DNA from: an uncultured Oscillospiraceae bacterium
GTDB taxonomy: Bacteria > Bacillota > Clostridia > Oscillospirales > Oscillospiraceae
NCBI GenBank assembly: GCA_934597345.1
Contig: CAKTRJ010000005.1
Span: 1-64,000 of the forward strand
Direction of reading: 5' to 3'
DNA length: 64,000 nucleotides
The notes under the pieces are model-generated. The model was not told where the DNA came from. It worked only from the letters and a program-made list of their open reading frames with translations, and ran no database searches. The stretch's first letter is position 1. Each line of letters starts with the position of its first letter. The position numbers and the translations under genes were made by a program. Positions 26,586 through 35,444 of this stretch are shown one piece after another.

Positions 26586-28487
26586 TTATTGTTCCACGGC
26601 ATCCCGCAGCGAATACCGGCCGCCGTGGGTCTGGATGACTGCCATCTGGATGCCCGGCCCCTTGATGGAGAAATTGACGTTCAGCACGGTACGCACATCC
26701 TCGATATAGGTCTCCAGTACCGGCCAGCCGGAAAGGAGATTGCCGGGAGCGTAAAAGCGCTCCAGCACCGCATCCTGAAAGTCCAGCGCGGACATATATG
26801 CGAAAATGTTGTTCTCCCGGTTCATGCTGTATTTCAATACGGAGTAGGTGCCCGGCTTCAGGTTGAAGCTGACGCTGAGATTCAGCTCATCCCGGAAGTT
26901 ATTGATGGCATTCCGTACCTCGGACGGCTCCGTTGCCCGGCGGCACACATCGTGTGCCGCGTCATTATAGTTATAGGCAAAGACCACATAGACCGGCGCT
27001 TCTCCCCGCACGTTGCGGACCACGCAGTACTGATTTCCCTGCACGATCACGTTGCCCTTGACCTTGGACAGGGCCGCATAGGCAAAGTACGACGGCTTTT
27101 TTATGCCGTTGCCGGTCAGCAGCGCCCGCTGTCCCCGCAGGATCCTGCCCTTGGCGTCGCCGCTGTCCCGCAGGAACACCTCCATCTGTGTCGGAGCGTC
27201 CTTCTCACCGTACTTCCGGAACAGGTAAAGGGGATAAGCGATGGAATCCAGCGCCGCGGCGCCCGCGCCCCGCTCCACAGCCGTCTCGCTCTGGATCTCC
27301 ACGGACAGGCCGCAGCCGGACAGCAGGCTGCGGATCTCCCGCAGCTCGCCCATGGTGCTGTCCTCATCCCGCAGCAGGATCACCTTGCCGGGCGTCAGAT
27401 TCACCAGTGCCTCAAAGATCCCCGGCCCCAGGGCGCGATAATCATTCCGCGTAACCACCACGGTAAGCCGCCGGTCAAACGTCCGCAGCGGCTTGGTGTG
27501 AACGTCCACGCTGATGTCCAGATTTACTCCCGTGATCACATTGCTCATTTCCTTCTGGGAGTTATAGTTGGAGTGGGCCCGCTTTACCGCCGCGATGGCC
27601 CGGTTGGGCGGCAACTCGTTGAACACCGCCGGATGCAGGTCGCTCTTGACCTGGGAAAGATAGATGCCGCGATGCTCCTGCGGGCTATGGCCGAACCACT
27701 TGGTAAAATACTTTTTATAGTAGGCCGTGGTGGAGAAGCCCACCTCCCGCGCGATCTGGCTGACCTTCTTGTCGCTGCCCAGCAGCTTGATCTCCGACAT
27801 CTCCACACGGGCAAAGCACAAAAAGTCCCGGAAGTTCATGCCGGTGAAATCCTTGATCAGATGGGACAGGTAGAAGGAGTTCAGGTACTCCATCTCGCTG
27901 AGATCCTGAAGGGTGATGTTATTGGCGTAATTCTGATAAATGTACTGGCAGATGCGGCTGATGCGGTCCACCGTCAGCTGGTTGCCCCGGTCGAAGCCCA
28001 CCACGATGTTCTTGTCAAAGACGAACAGGTTAAAGTACTTGTCCAGATGCTTGATCACATCCGCCATCAGATAGACGCACTCGCTTTTATAATTGAAGCC
28101 CTTCAGCTCATACTTCATCAGGATCTGCAGCAGCAGATCCCGCAGCCGGTCATGCTTTTTGTCGGTGGGCTTTTTGGAATAGGTTCGATAGCAGGCTTTG
28201 CTGAGGTTGGGAAAATACTGGGACAGGTCACGGATGCTGATCTGGATCTGGGCGATGATGTTATCCTCGGTCAGCGCCTTCATGCTGTGCACCTCGTTGC
28301 CGGAATTGGTAAAAATATCCCCTTCCCGCAGATGGTAGATGCAATATCCGTTTTTCAGCTGGATCTCGCCCTTCAGCACATAGACAAACTCGATGTCCAG
28401 ATGATAATGAAGCGGATCCTCCACAATATTGCCCACTGTGATATTGATGGGAAAGTCGTCGGCAAAGGTCAGTTTTTCCAGCAGCAT
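26586..28487 (-). CDS. AraC-type regulator: cupin, HTH, and C-terminal GH39-related region
   Basis: 633 residues. Cupin (about 20-75, LHYHLDIEFVYVLKGEI), AraC double HTH (about 175-275, ending FTKWFGHSPQEHRG), then about 330 residues. The end of this last part (NGIKKPSYFAYAALSKVKGNVIVQG and a beta-rich tail) resembles the distal part of GH39 beta-xylosidase-like proteins, while the catalytic barrel in between is short and lacks an obvious acid/base Glu pair. I start at 28487 after CAGGAGGTGCCCT. It is divergent from the GRE gene, so the likely regulator of that cluster, with the C-terminal region perhaps sensing a ligand. Confidence 0.82.
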   Translation of the reverse strand: MLLEKLTFADDFPINITVGNIVEDPLHYHLDIEFVYVLKGEIQLKNGYCIYHLREGDIFTNSGNEVHSMKALTEDNIIAQIQISIRDLSQYFPNLSKACYRTYSKKPTDKKHDRLRDLLLQILMKYELKGFNYKSECVYLMADVIKHLDKYFNLFVFDKNIVVGFDRGNQLTVDRISRICQYIYQNYANNITLQDLSEMEYLNSFYLSHLIKDFTGMNFRDFLCFARVEMSEIKLLGSDKKVSQIAREVGFSTTAYYKKYFTKWFGHSPQEHRGIYLSQVKSDLHPAVFNELPPNRAIAAVKRAHSNYNSQKEMSNVITGVNLDISVDVHTKPLRTFDRRLTVVVTRNDYRALGPGIFEALVNLTPGKVILLRDEDSTMGELREIRSLLSGCGLSVEIQSETAVERGAGAAALDSIAYPLYLFRKYGEKDAPTQMEVFLRDSGDAKGRILRGQRALLTGNGIKKPSYFAYAALSKVKGNVIVQGNQYCVVRNVRGEAPVYVVFAYNYNDAAHDVCRRATEPSEVRNAINNFRDELNLSVSFNLKPGTYSVLKYSMNRENNIFAYMSALDFQDAVLERFYAPGNLLSGWPVLETYIEDVRTVLNVNFSIKGPGIQMAVIQTHGGRYSLRDAVEQ

Positions 28488-28529
28488 AGGGCACCTCCTG
28501 CGGTCACGGCGGAATTTGTCGTCTTTTGC

Positions 28530-28558
28530 AGTATACCACAAAAGCAAAAGGGTAGCAA
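28530..28558 (-). promoter_or_regulatory. Promoter for the AraC/GH39-like regulator
   Basis: Minus strand TTGCTA, 17 bases, TATACT, about 43 bases before the start codon. Confidence 0.65.
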
Positions 28559-28598
28559 GAGTTCGCAAATAAATTCATTTTTCGGAGCAAGATAACTA

Positions 28599-28627
28599 TT
28601 GAACGAAAAACCGCCTCTGGTTAGAAT
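28599..28627 (+). promoter_or_regulatory. Promoter for the GRE operon
   Basis: TTGAAC, 17 bases, TAGAAT, giving a leader of about 95 bases before the GRE start. It is about 40 bases from the divergent regulator promoter, so a shared operator is likely. Confidence 0.65.
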
Positions 28628-28680
28628 AGGAATAAAGATATCTTGAAAACGCCCGCATTTATTGCGTCCCGCAATTTTTG

Positions 28681-28706
28681 GCTTCCTTCAGGCAGGAAGC
28701 TCTTTT
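28681..28706 (+). promoter_or_regulatory. Terminator-like hairpin in the GRE leader
   Basis: GCTTCCT and AGGAAGC with a 6-base loop, followed by TCTTTT, ending about 20 bases before the start codon. It could be an attenuator or just a stabilising leader stem. No anti-terminator is obvious. Confidence 0.4.
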
Positions 28707-28727
28707 ACCGACAAGGAGGAGCGTAAT

Positions 28728-31103
28728 ATGTTGAATGAACGTCTTACCCGCATGAGAAACAAGCTGTTCGACTCCAGACCCTGCATCACCGCGGAGCGTC
28801 TGGTGCTGGAAACAGAGGCATATCAGAAGTTTGCCGGGGAATCCACCCCTATCTTCCGCGCCAAGGTCGTCAAGTACATCATGGAACACATGACGACCCT
28901 GATCATGGACGATGAGCTGATCGTCGGCACCCCCACCAACAAGTACCGCGGCGCCAACCTGCACCCCGAATTCCAGTCCAGCACGGAGTTCTATCTGCCC
29001 GAGCTGGACGCCTTCCCCCTGAGAAAGACCGATCCTTACGACATTTCCCCCGAGGACCGGGAGCTGATCCTGAAAACGCTTCCCTACTGGGAGGGCAAGT
29101 CCATGCAGGACATGTCCAAAAAAGCGCTGCCGGCGGATATCCTGGAACGTATCCACGACGATATCATCACGGTGGGTCTGACCAACGGCGTCTCCGGCGA
29201 GACCACCTGCGACCATGAAAAGCTGCTGGCCGTCGGCCTGAAGGGCTACATAGACGAATGCCGCGACAACATCAGCAGCACCCTTTGCAGCAGCAAGGAG
29301 GATCAGCAGCGCGTTGACTACTGGAACGCCTGCATCATCCAGTGCGAAGGTCTGATCGAATACGCCCACAGAATGGCCGATGAAGCGGAGCGGCAGGCCG
29401 CTGCCTGCGGCGACCCCAAGCGGAAGCAGGAGCTGCTGACCATCGCCGCCAACTGCCGCGTAGTGCCTGAGAATCCCCCCCAGAATTTCCAGCAGGCATT
29501 GCAGCTGGTGTGGTTCGTGCATGTGTATTTCCACATCGAGGTCTGCACCACCGCCAACGGCTTCGGCCGCTTTGACCAGTACATGTGGCCCTTCTATGAG
29601 AAGGACGTCATTATCGACAAGGCCATCACCAAGGGCGAGGCCATGGAGATGCTGGAGTGCTTCTACCTGAAGGCCTGCGAGGTGTTTGAGGTCCGCGACA
29701 AGTGGTATGCAACCTCCTTTGCCGGCTATCCCATGTGGGAGCTGCTGGTGGTGGGCGGCCAGACCCCCGAGGGGACCGACGCCACCAACGAGCTGTCCTA
29801 TTTCTGCCTGGATGCCGCCTCCGAGCTGAAAACCACCCAGCCCGTGATGGCCGTCCGCGTGTGGGACGGCACTCCCGAGGCGTTGATCCGCAAGGGTTGC
29901 CTGATGATCCAGGACGGCCAGGCCAACCCCGGCTTCTTCAACGACAACGTGGCCATGCAGATGGCTATGGGCAAGGGCTGCACACTGGAGGAGGCCCGCG
30001 ACTGGACCATCGTAGGCTGCATCCAGCCCGGTCCCGGTGGCGGCACTGCCGATGGCTCTCCCGACGCCGGATACGTCAACATGGGCAAGATGCTGGAATT
30101 CGTTCTGCACAACGGCGTGGATCCCGAGACCGGGAAGTTGATGGGCCTGCAGACCGGCGATCCCCGTGAATTCAAGGATATCGAGGAATTCAAGGACGCG
30201 CTGAAAAAGCAGATCCTGCACCATTACAAGATGGTCACCACCGGCTACAACATCATGCAGAGCATGCATATGACCCGTTATCCCGTGATCTTCGCCTCTA
30301 TGGTGACCAAGGGCTGCGTGGAGACCGGCAAGTCCGTGCAGGAAGGCGGCGCCAAATACAGCACCGCCGGTCTGTACATCACCGGCGCCGCCAACATGGC
30401 GGACTCCATTGCCGCCATCGACACCTGCGTATTCCGCGACAAGGATATCACCATGGCCCAGCTGATCGACGCGCTGGACAAGAATTTCGAGGGCGAGGAG
30501 CGCCTGCGTCAGCTGCTGCTGAACAAGCCACCCAAGTTCGGCAATGACGATTCCTATGTGGACGGCATCTACCGTGAAATGGTGCAGTTCATTGCCAAGA
30601 ACGTCCAGACCTGGCCCGATGCCCGCGGCGGCACCTATTCCTTCAACGTCCATTCCCAGACGGTCAACGTCTCCCACGGCGCCGTATGCGGCGCTACGCC
30701 CGATGGCCGCCGCGCCGGTGAAGCCTTCTGCGACAACGCCTCCCCCATGATGGGCCGCGACATGAAGGGTCCCACCGCCACGGTGAAGTCCGTCGCCTCT
30801 ATGGGACAGGCCTCCTTCCACGACGGCGCCCTCTTCAACCTGCGCTTTGACCCCAAGGGCGTGCAGGGCGAAAAGGGTCTGGCCAGCATCGAGGGCGTTA
30901 TCAAGACCTATTTCCAGAACGGCGGCGAGCACATCCAGATCAACGTGGTGGATGACGAAACGCTACGCGCCGCACAGCGGACGCCGGAGAAGTACAAGGG
31001 CCTGATGGTGCGTGTCGCCGGTTATATGGCCTACTTCACCGAGCTGGACAAGGACGCCCAGGACACCATCATTTATCGTACCGCGCACTTCAAAGAGGTG
31101 TGA
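28728..31103 (+). CDS. Glycyl radical enzyme of unassigned substrate (GCIQ active site)
   Basis: 791 residues of the PFL/GRE superfamily. The thiyl cysteine is Cys431 in VGCIQP, and the radical glycine is Gly765 in RVAGYMAYF, 26 residues from the C-terminus. A single Cys excludes pyruvate formate-lyase, which has Cys-Cys. Characterised eliminases (glycerol, propanediol and hydroxyproline dehydratases, CutC, IslA) and 4-hydroxyphenylacetate decarboxylase carry Glu two residues after the Cys, but here it is Gln433. The start follows AAGGAGGA, and an upstream in-frame extension is rejected. The activase follows 24 bases downstream. The substrate is probably a small polar molecule taken up by the nearby ABC importer (inference). 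Annotations as formate acetyltransferase would be misleading. Confidence 0.93.
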   Translation: MLNERLTRMRNKLFDSRPCITAERLVLETEAYQKFAGESTPIFRAKVVKYIMEHMTTLIMDDELIVGTPTNKYRGANLHPEFQSSTEFYLPELDAFPLRKTDPYDISPEDRELILKTLPYWEGKSMQDMSKKALPADILERIHDDIITVGLTNGVSGETTCDHEKLLAVGLKGYIDECRDNISSTLCSSKEDQQRVDYWNACIIQCEGLIEYAHRMADEAERQAAACGDPKRKQELLTIAANCRVVPENPPQNFQQALQLVWFVHVYFHIEVCTTANGFGRFDQYMWPFYEKDVIIDKAITKGEAMEMLECFYLKACEVFEVRDKWYATSFAGYPMWELLVVGGQTPEGTDATNELSYFCLDAASELKTTQPVMAVRVWDGTPEALIRKGCLMIQDGQANPGFFNDNVAMQMAMGKGCTLEEARDWTIVGCIQPGPGGGTADGSPDAGYVNMGKMLEFVLHNGVDPETGKLMGLQTGDPREFKDIEEFKDALKKQILHHYKMVTTGYNIMQSMHMTRYPVIFASMVTKGCVETGKSVQEGGAKYSTAGLYITGAANMADSIAAIDTCVFRDKDITMAQLIDALDKNFEGEERLRQLLLNKPPKFGNDDSYVDGIYREMVQFIAKNVQTWPDARGGTYSFNVHSQTVNVSHGAVCGATPDGRRAGEAFCDNASPMMGRDMKGPTATVKSVASMGQASFHDGALFNLRFDPKGVQGEKGLASIEGVIKTYFQNGGEHIQINVVDDETLRAAQRTPEKYKGLMVRVAGYMAYFTELDKDAQDTIIYRTAHFKEV

Positions 31104-31127
31104 TCTTACAGAGCAAGAGGACAGCCT

Positions 31128-32066
31128 ATGGAAAACAAGGAGCTTCGTGCGCTGATCGGCGGGATCCAGAAGTATTCAACTGAAGATGGCCCCGGCATCC
31201 GCACGACAGTTTTCCTGAAGGGCTGCCCGCTGAACTGCCGCTGGTGCCACAATCCCGAGCTGATCAGCTATCAGCAGCAGTTGATCCAAATGCCGAACAG
31301 CTGCATCAAATGCGGGTATTGCCTGACCCATTGTCCCCGGAAGGCCATCTATCTGGACGCAGAGGCGAATATCTGCATCGACCGGGAGAAGTGCGACCTG
31401 TGCTATGCCTGCACCGAATTCTGCTTTGCCAGAAGCCTTCAGACCGTGGCCCGGGAGATGACCGCCGAGGAGGTCGTTTTCGAGGTGGCGCAGGACAAAG
31501 ACTTTTACGACAACACCGGCGGCGGTATGACCATCAGCGGCGGCGAAATGCTGACCCACGCGGAATTTTCCACGCGACTGATTCAGCTTGCCGCCCAGCA
31601 GGAGATCAACGTCTGCCTGGATACGTCCGGCTTCGGCAGTGGTGACAGCCTGTTTGATATGGCAAAGCGTCAAAATGTTACCAACGTTTTATATGACATG
31701 AAGTGTATCGACGACAATATCCACCGTCAATACACCTCCAGAGGCAATGTCAGGATCCTGGAGAATCTCCGGAGACTGGCATCCGATGAGGAAACACGGG
31801 GCAAGCTGCAAATGCGCATGCCGCTGATCCGGGGCGTCAACGATTCGCCCGCGGTCATCGAGGCCACGGGGCAGTTCTACCGCTCTCTTGGGCTCCGGCA
31901 CGTCACGCTACTTCCTTATCACAATCTGGGCGTATCCAAGATGCGCAACATCGGTGGTACGCAAGAGGTCTTTGATCCTCCGTCGGACGAACGGATCGAT
32001 GATATCCGGAAGTATTTCCAGACGTTCGCCGGCATGGAGGTCGAGATCCTGGGCAAGGTCAAATGA
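31128..32066 (+). CDS. Glycyl radical enzyme activating enzyme (radical SAM)
   Basis: 312 residues. The radical SAM triad is Cys33, Cys37 and Cys40 (CPLNCRWC). A ferredoxin-like insert holds Cys59/62/65/69 and Cys89/92/95/99, that is two additional 4Fe-4S clusters, as in activases of GRE eliminases and decarboxylases but not of PFL. The SAM-binding motif GGGMTISGGE follows. It abstracts the hydrogen from Gly765 of the GRE encoded just upstream. Same transcript. Confidence 0.95.
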   Translation: MENKELRALIGGIQKYSTEDGPGIRTTVFLKGCPLNCRWCHNPELISYQQQLIQMPNSCIKCGYCLTHCPRKAIYLDAEANICIDREKCDLCYACTEFCFARSLQTVAREMTAEEVVFEVAQDKDFYDNTGGGMTISGGEMLTHAEFSTRLIQLAAQQEINVCLDTSGFGSGDSLFDMAKRQNVTNVLYDMKCIDDNIHRQYTSRGNVRILENLRRLASDEETRGKLQMRMPLIRGVNDSPAVIEATGQFYRSLGLRHVTLLPYHNLGVSKMRNIGGTQEVFDPPSDERIDDIRKYFQTFAGMEVEILGKVK

Positions 32067-32118
32067 GCCCGGGAACGATAGATACAACACGCCGCACCAA
32101 AATTTAAGGAGGAAGAAA

Positions 32119-32508
32119 ATGTACATTGCTAATGCTGGACTGTTTGTCAAGGATCTGGAAGGCGCAAGAAAGTTCTTTGAGGATTATTTTGGCGCCAAGG
32201 TAGCTTTTGCCTACAACGAAGAGGAGAACAAGTATTATTCCTACATCATGGACGTGGGCAACGGCGCCCGTCTGGAGCTGATGACCAAGCCCGAGATCGT
32301 CGATGAGAAGAAGGATCCCAACCGCACCGGCTTTGCCCATATCGCCATCCGTGTTGACAGCCGCGAGAAGCTGAACGAAGTCATCGACAAATTCCACGCT
32401 GCCAACTTCAAGATCTTCTATGAGCCCGCCACCACCGGCGGCCGCGAGATCCGCGCCGTCACCTTCGAGGACAACGTTCTGGAGGTCAGCTGCGAGGAAG
32501 GTCAGTAA
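32119..32508 (+). CDS. VOC (glyoxalase/bleomycin resistance) superfamily protein
   Basis: 129 residues forming one full VOC unit of two beta-alpha-beta-beta-beta motifs (NAGLFVKDLEGARKFFEDYFGA at the start, FAHIAIRVDSREKLNEVIDKF in the second half). Metal-ligand candidates are Glu in LELMTK and His/Glu in AHIAI and LEVSCEE. Members include lactoylglutathione lyase, methylmalonyl-CoA epimerase and dioxygenases. As third gene after the GRE pair it may process the GRE substrate or product. RBS AAGGAGGAAGAAA. Confidence 0.85.
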   Translation: MYIANAGLFVKDLEGARKFFEDYFGAKVAFAYNEEENKYYSYIMDVGNGARLELMTKPEIVDEKKDPNRTGFAHIAIRVDSREKLNEVIDKFHAANFKIFYEPATTGGREIRAVTFEDNVLEVSCEEGQ

Positions 32509-32570
32509 TCGTTTTCCAACACATTTCTGCGCCGCAGTCACGCGGACAGGTGATCCCATTTGCTTCCCGG

Positions 32571-32607
32571 CCGGGCAGCAGGCGTATATGCCTGCTGCCC
32601 GGCTTTT
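32571..32607 (+). terminator. Terminator after the VOC gene
   Basis: CCGGGCAGCAGGC and GCCTGCTGCCCGG with a 6-base loop, then CTTTT. It closes the GRE-activase-VOC transcript. Confidence 0.85.
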
Positions 32608-32661
32608 GCGTTATATGGCGCACCACGCCGCCCTTTGTTCTTCTCCGGCACATTTTGTTTC

Positions 32662-32835
32662 TTAAAAGGAAATCCGCACAAAACGCAAACTAATTATGAT
32701 GCCCTTGCTGTTTTGCGCATTTTTTAACGATCTTAACGAGCAAAATTCCCAAAAACCGAAGAAAAAGCGCCTTATTCTTCCATACTGTACAATCCGTCCC
32801 CCGCACTTTTTACACTTTTTGGTAAAAGCTACCAT
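32662..32835 (-). CDS. Possible small basic protein with CXXCGG motif
   Basis: A 57-residue frame starting at an ATG that follows GGAGG by seven bases, with CKKCGG near the N-terminus and many Lys/Arg residues. The DNA is AT-rich compared with its neighbours. The second cysteine pair of a zinc ribbon is not convincing, and no family is recognised, so this may be chance. Confidence 0.25.
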   Translation of the reverse strand: MVAFTKKCKKCGGRIVQYGRIRRFFFGFWEFCSLRSLKNAQNSKGIIISLRFVRISF

Positions 32836-32896
32836 GAATGATCCTCCGATTCTTGTCCCCTGATTGCTAATTAGATTGCTATCGACGACAATAATC

Positions 32897-32925
32897 TTGC
32901 TTTCCCCGTGCAGAAAACGTATAAT
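32897..32925 (+). promoter_or_regulatory. Promoter for the second ABC importer operon
   Basis: TTGCTT, 17 bases, TATAAT, about 86 bases before the binding-protein start. The preceding gap (32608-32896) is AT-rich and holds only the doubtful small frame on the minus strand. Confidence 0.75.
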
Positions 32926-33011
32926 ACCTAACAGGTAACCAAAGGTGTCCAACGCACGCAAACAACAACCAAGACGAAAAAAACAAAAAACGACGAAAGA
33001 GAGTGTACAAA

Positions 33012-33836
33012 ATGAAAAGACTGATTTCCGCCATCATTTGCCTCGTCCTTATCGTTGCGCTGGTTGGCTGCGGCCAAAACAATGCTGCTGATAATAGCGG
33101 GGACAACACCACCACGACCAATCAGCTGGAAGCCATCAAGGCAGCCGGTGTGATGAAGGTCGGCATCGAAGGTACTTACAAGCCCTACACCTATCATGCG
33201 GAGAACGGCGACCTGGCCGGCTTTGACGTTGATCTGGCCCGTGCCATCGCGGAGAAGCTGGGTGTTGAGGTCGAGTTTACCGAAGCCGCATGGGATTCCC
33301 TGCTGGCCGGCGTTGACTCCGGCCGTCTGGACACCGTTATCAATACCGTCAGTGTTACCGAAGAGCGTCAGCAGAAGTACGACTTCACTGATCCGTACCT
33401 GTACATCCCCAGACAGGTCGTTGTCAGATCCGATAACGACACCCTGAAGTCCTGGGATGACCTGAAGGGCGCCAAGGTCGCCACCAGTAAGGCCTCCACC
33501 ACCGGCGAGATCTATGCCGAAGCCGGCGCCGAGATCGTCCTGATCGAGGGTGTGGACCAGGCGGCGCAGACGGTCCTCTCCGGCCGTGCCGATTTCTGTA
33601 ACTTTGACCCCACTACGCTGAACGATTATCTGGACGAGCATCCCGACGCCGAGCTGAAGGTGGCATTCATGGTACCCGGCCTGTCCGAGGACTATGCCAT
33701 CCCCATCCTGAAGGGCCAGACCGAGTTCTATGAGGCTGTCAATCAGGCCGTTCAGGAACTGAGAAGCGAGGGTGTGCTGGAGCAGCTGTCCCAGCAGTAC
33801 CTGCGTGGTGACTACACCAACCCTGTTGAGGATTAA
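33012..33836 (+). CDS. Amino-acid-type ABC solute-binding lipoprotein (normal domain order)
   Basis: 274 residues. Signal peptide with lipobox VGC (Cys about 20), then the family 3 fold in its usual order: VMKVGIEGTYKPYTY, LAGFDVDLARAIAEKLGVEV, VTEERQQKYDFTDPYL, and the C-terminal hinge return and helix (EDYAIPILKGQTEFYEAVNQAVQEL). The ATG at 33012 follows GAAAGAGAG and is preferred to a GTG three codons earlier. It captures a small, probably amino-acid-like substrate, and its place beside the GRE suggests this could be the GRE substrate. Confidence 0.9.
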   Translation: MKRLISAIICLVLIVALVGCGQNNAADNSGDNTTTTNQLEAIKAAGVMKVGIEGTYKPYTYHAENGDLAGFDVDLARAIAEKLGVEVEFTEAAWDSLLAGVDSGRLDTVINTVSVTEERQQKYDFTDPYLYIPRQVVVRSDNDTLKSWDDLKGAKVATSKASTTGEIYAEAGAEIVLIEGVDQAAQTVLSGRADFCNFDPTTLNDYLDEHPDAELKVAFMVPGLSEDYAIPILKGQTEFYEAVNQAVQELRSEGVLEQLSQQYLRGDYTNPVED

Positions 33837-33906
33837 CAGACATACCTTATGACCCGTGTGCCGCAATAAAACGTGGCCGCCAATTGATGAAAAAGGATGA
33901 CTCACC

Positions 33907-34596
33907 ATGAGCTCTAGAGTATTAGACATACTAATTTCCGCGATCCCCCAAATCGGTCTGGCGGCGATCAAGCTGACGATCCCCCTGACGGTTCTGTCCT
34001 TTATCTTCGGCTGTATCATCGCCCTGTTTCTGGCGCTGGTACAGGTCGCGAATGTCAAAGGTCTGAAGCAGTTCGCAAGATTCTATATCTGGATCTTCAG
34101 AGGCACGCCTCTGATCGTTCAGCTGTTCATTATCTTCTTCGGCCTGCCCTCCCTTGGCATCGTGATTCCGGCTTTCCCCTCCGCTGTCATTGCCTTCTCC
34201 ATGAACCTTGGCGCATACACCGCTGAGATCTTCCGCTCCGCCATTATGGCCGTGTCGAAGGGTCAGTGGGAGGCGGCGTCCATGATCGGTCTGACCTATC
34301 CCCAAACCATGTTCCGCGTCGTGATGCCCCAGGCATTCCGCATTGCGTTCCCGCCGCTGTTCAACTCCCTGATCGGTTTGGTGAAGGATACGTCTCTGGC
34401 CTCCTGTATCACCATCGTGGAACTCTTTACCAAAGCGCAGCAGATCTCCGCCCGCGTATTCGAGCCCTTCGCCCTGTATTGCGAGGCCGCTGTGTTCTAT
34501 CTGATCATCTGCACCGTTTTGACCTGGGTGCAGAACCGCATGGAAAAGAAGATGGTCTGGGACAAACCGAGAGTTGTGAAACCGGCAAAGCGGTAA
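33907..34596 (+). CDS. Amino-acid-type ABC importer, permease subunit
   Basis: 229 residues of the HisMQ permease family. [23 protein letters not shown] is the conserved N-terminal motif, and [29 protein letters not shown] is the EAA coupling loop. RBS AAAAGGATGA. It lies between the binding-protein and ATPase genes, so the operon is complete. Confidence 0.92.
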   Translation: MSSRVLDILISAIPQIGLAAIKLTIPLTVLSFIFGCIIALFLALVQVANVKGLKQFARFYIWIFRGTPLIVQLFIIFFGLPSLGIVIPAFPSAVIAFSMNLGAYTAEIFRSAIMAVSKGQWEAASMIGLTYPQTMFRVVMPQAFRIAFPPLFNSLIGLVKDTSLASCITIVELFTKAQQISARVFEPFALYCEAAVFYLIICTVLTWVQNRMEKKMVWDKPRVVKPAKR

Positions 34597-34612
34597 TGGG
34601 AGAAATGCTACT

Positions 34613-35365
34613 ATGTTAGAAGTAAAGAATATCTATAAGTCCTTCGGCGAAAACCAGGTTCTGAAAGGCGTTAACTTCTCCGTGGAAAAGGGCGACGTGA
34701 TCGCCGTTCTCGGCAGCAGCGGCTCCGGTAAAACGACGCTGCTGAAGTGCATCAGCTTTCTGGAGCCCGCTGACAAGGGCGAGATCACATTCGATGATTT
34801 TCATAAGGACATCACCAAGGTCACGAAGAAGGAGATCCGTCAGCTGCGCATGAAGATGGGTTTTGTGTTCCAGAACTTCAATCTTTTCCGCAACATGACC
34901 GCTCTGGAAAACGTGGAAGAGGGCCTGATCCGGGCGCGTAAGGTCCCGGCCGCGGAAGCCGAGAAGATCGCGTTTGAGATGCTGGAAAAGGTCGGTATGA
35001 CGGAGCGTGCCTATCACTATCCCGATCTGTTGTCCGGCGGACAGCAGCAGCGTGTGGCGATCGCACGCGCACTGGCGATCAATCCGGAAGTCATCCTGTT
35101 TGACGAACCTACCTCCGCCCTCGACCCGGAGCTGACCGGCGAGGTGCTGGACGTTATGAGAAAGCTGGCGATGGACGGCGCCACCATGGTCGTGGTCACC
35201 CACGAGATGGAGTTCGCCCGCAAGGTCGCTGACTGGGTCGTGTTTATGGCCGATGGCGTTATCGTGGAGGAAGCCCCCTCTGAGGAGTTCTTCACCCATC
35301 CCAAGCACGAGCGGACCATCCAGTTCCTGCGCAAGACACAGGAGATGGCCGAGGAGAACGAGTAA
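34613..35365 (+). CDS. Amino-acid-type ABC importer, ATP-binding subunit
   Basis: 250 residues. Walker A GSSGSGKT (34-41), signature LSGGQQQR, Walker [15 protein letters not shown], and the H-loop VVTHEM. The PAAT class is inferred from overall similarity to GlnQ/HisP. It starts 16 bases after the permease and ends before a strong terminator. Confidence 0.93.
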   Translation: MLEVKNIYKSFGENQVLKGVNFSVEKGDVIAVLGSSGSGKTTLLKCISFLEPADKGEITFDDFHKDITKVTKKEIRQLRMKMGFVFQNFNLFRNMTALENVEEGLIRARKVPAAEAEKIAFEMLEKVGMTERAYHYPDLLSGGQQQRVAIARALAINPEVILFDEPTSALDPELTGEVLDVMRKLAMDGATMVVVTHEMEFARKVADWVVFMADGVIVEEAPSEEFFTHPKHERTIQFLRKTQEMAEENE

Positions 35366-35388
35366 GGTTTTCCGTTGAAACATGCAGC

Positions 35389-35427
35389 ACACCCCGCATA
35401 CAAGCTTGTATGCGGGGTGTGTTTTCT
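35389..35427. terminator. Bidirectional terminator (perfect palindrome)
   Basis: ACACCCCGCATACA and TGTATGCGGGGTGT with loop AGCT, then a T-rich tail. Between the convergent ABC and DsbA-like genes. Confidence 0.88.
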
Positions 35428-35444
35428 TCATCTGTTCGTCCGCT

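Noticed and set aside
28728-31103. Pyruvate formate-lyase
   Set aside because: Only one active-site cysteine (GCIQ) instead of Cys-Cys, and the activase has two extra ferredoxin-type clusters, which PFL activase lacks.
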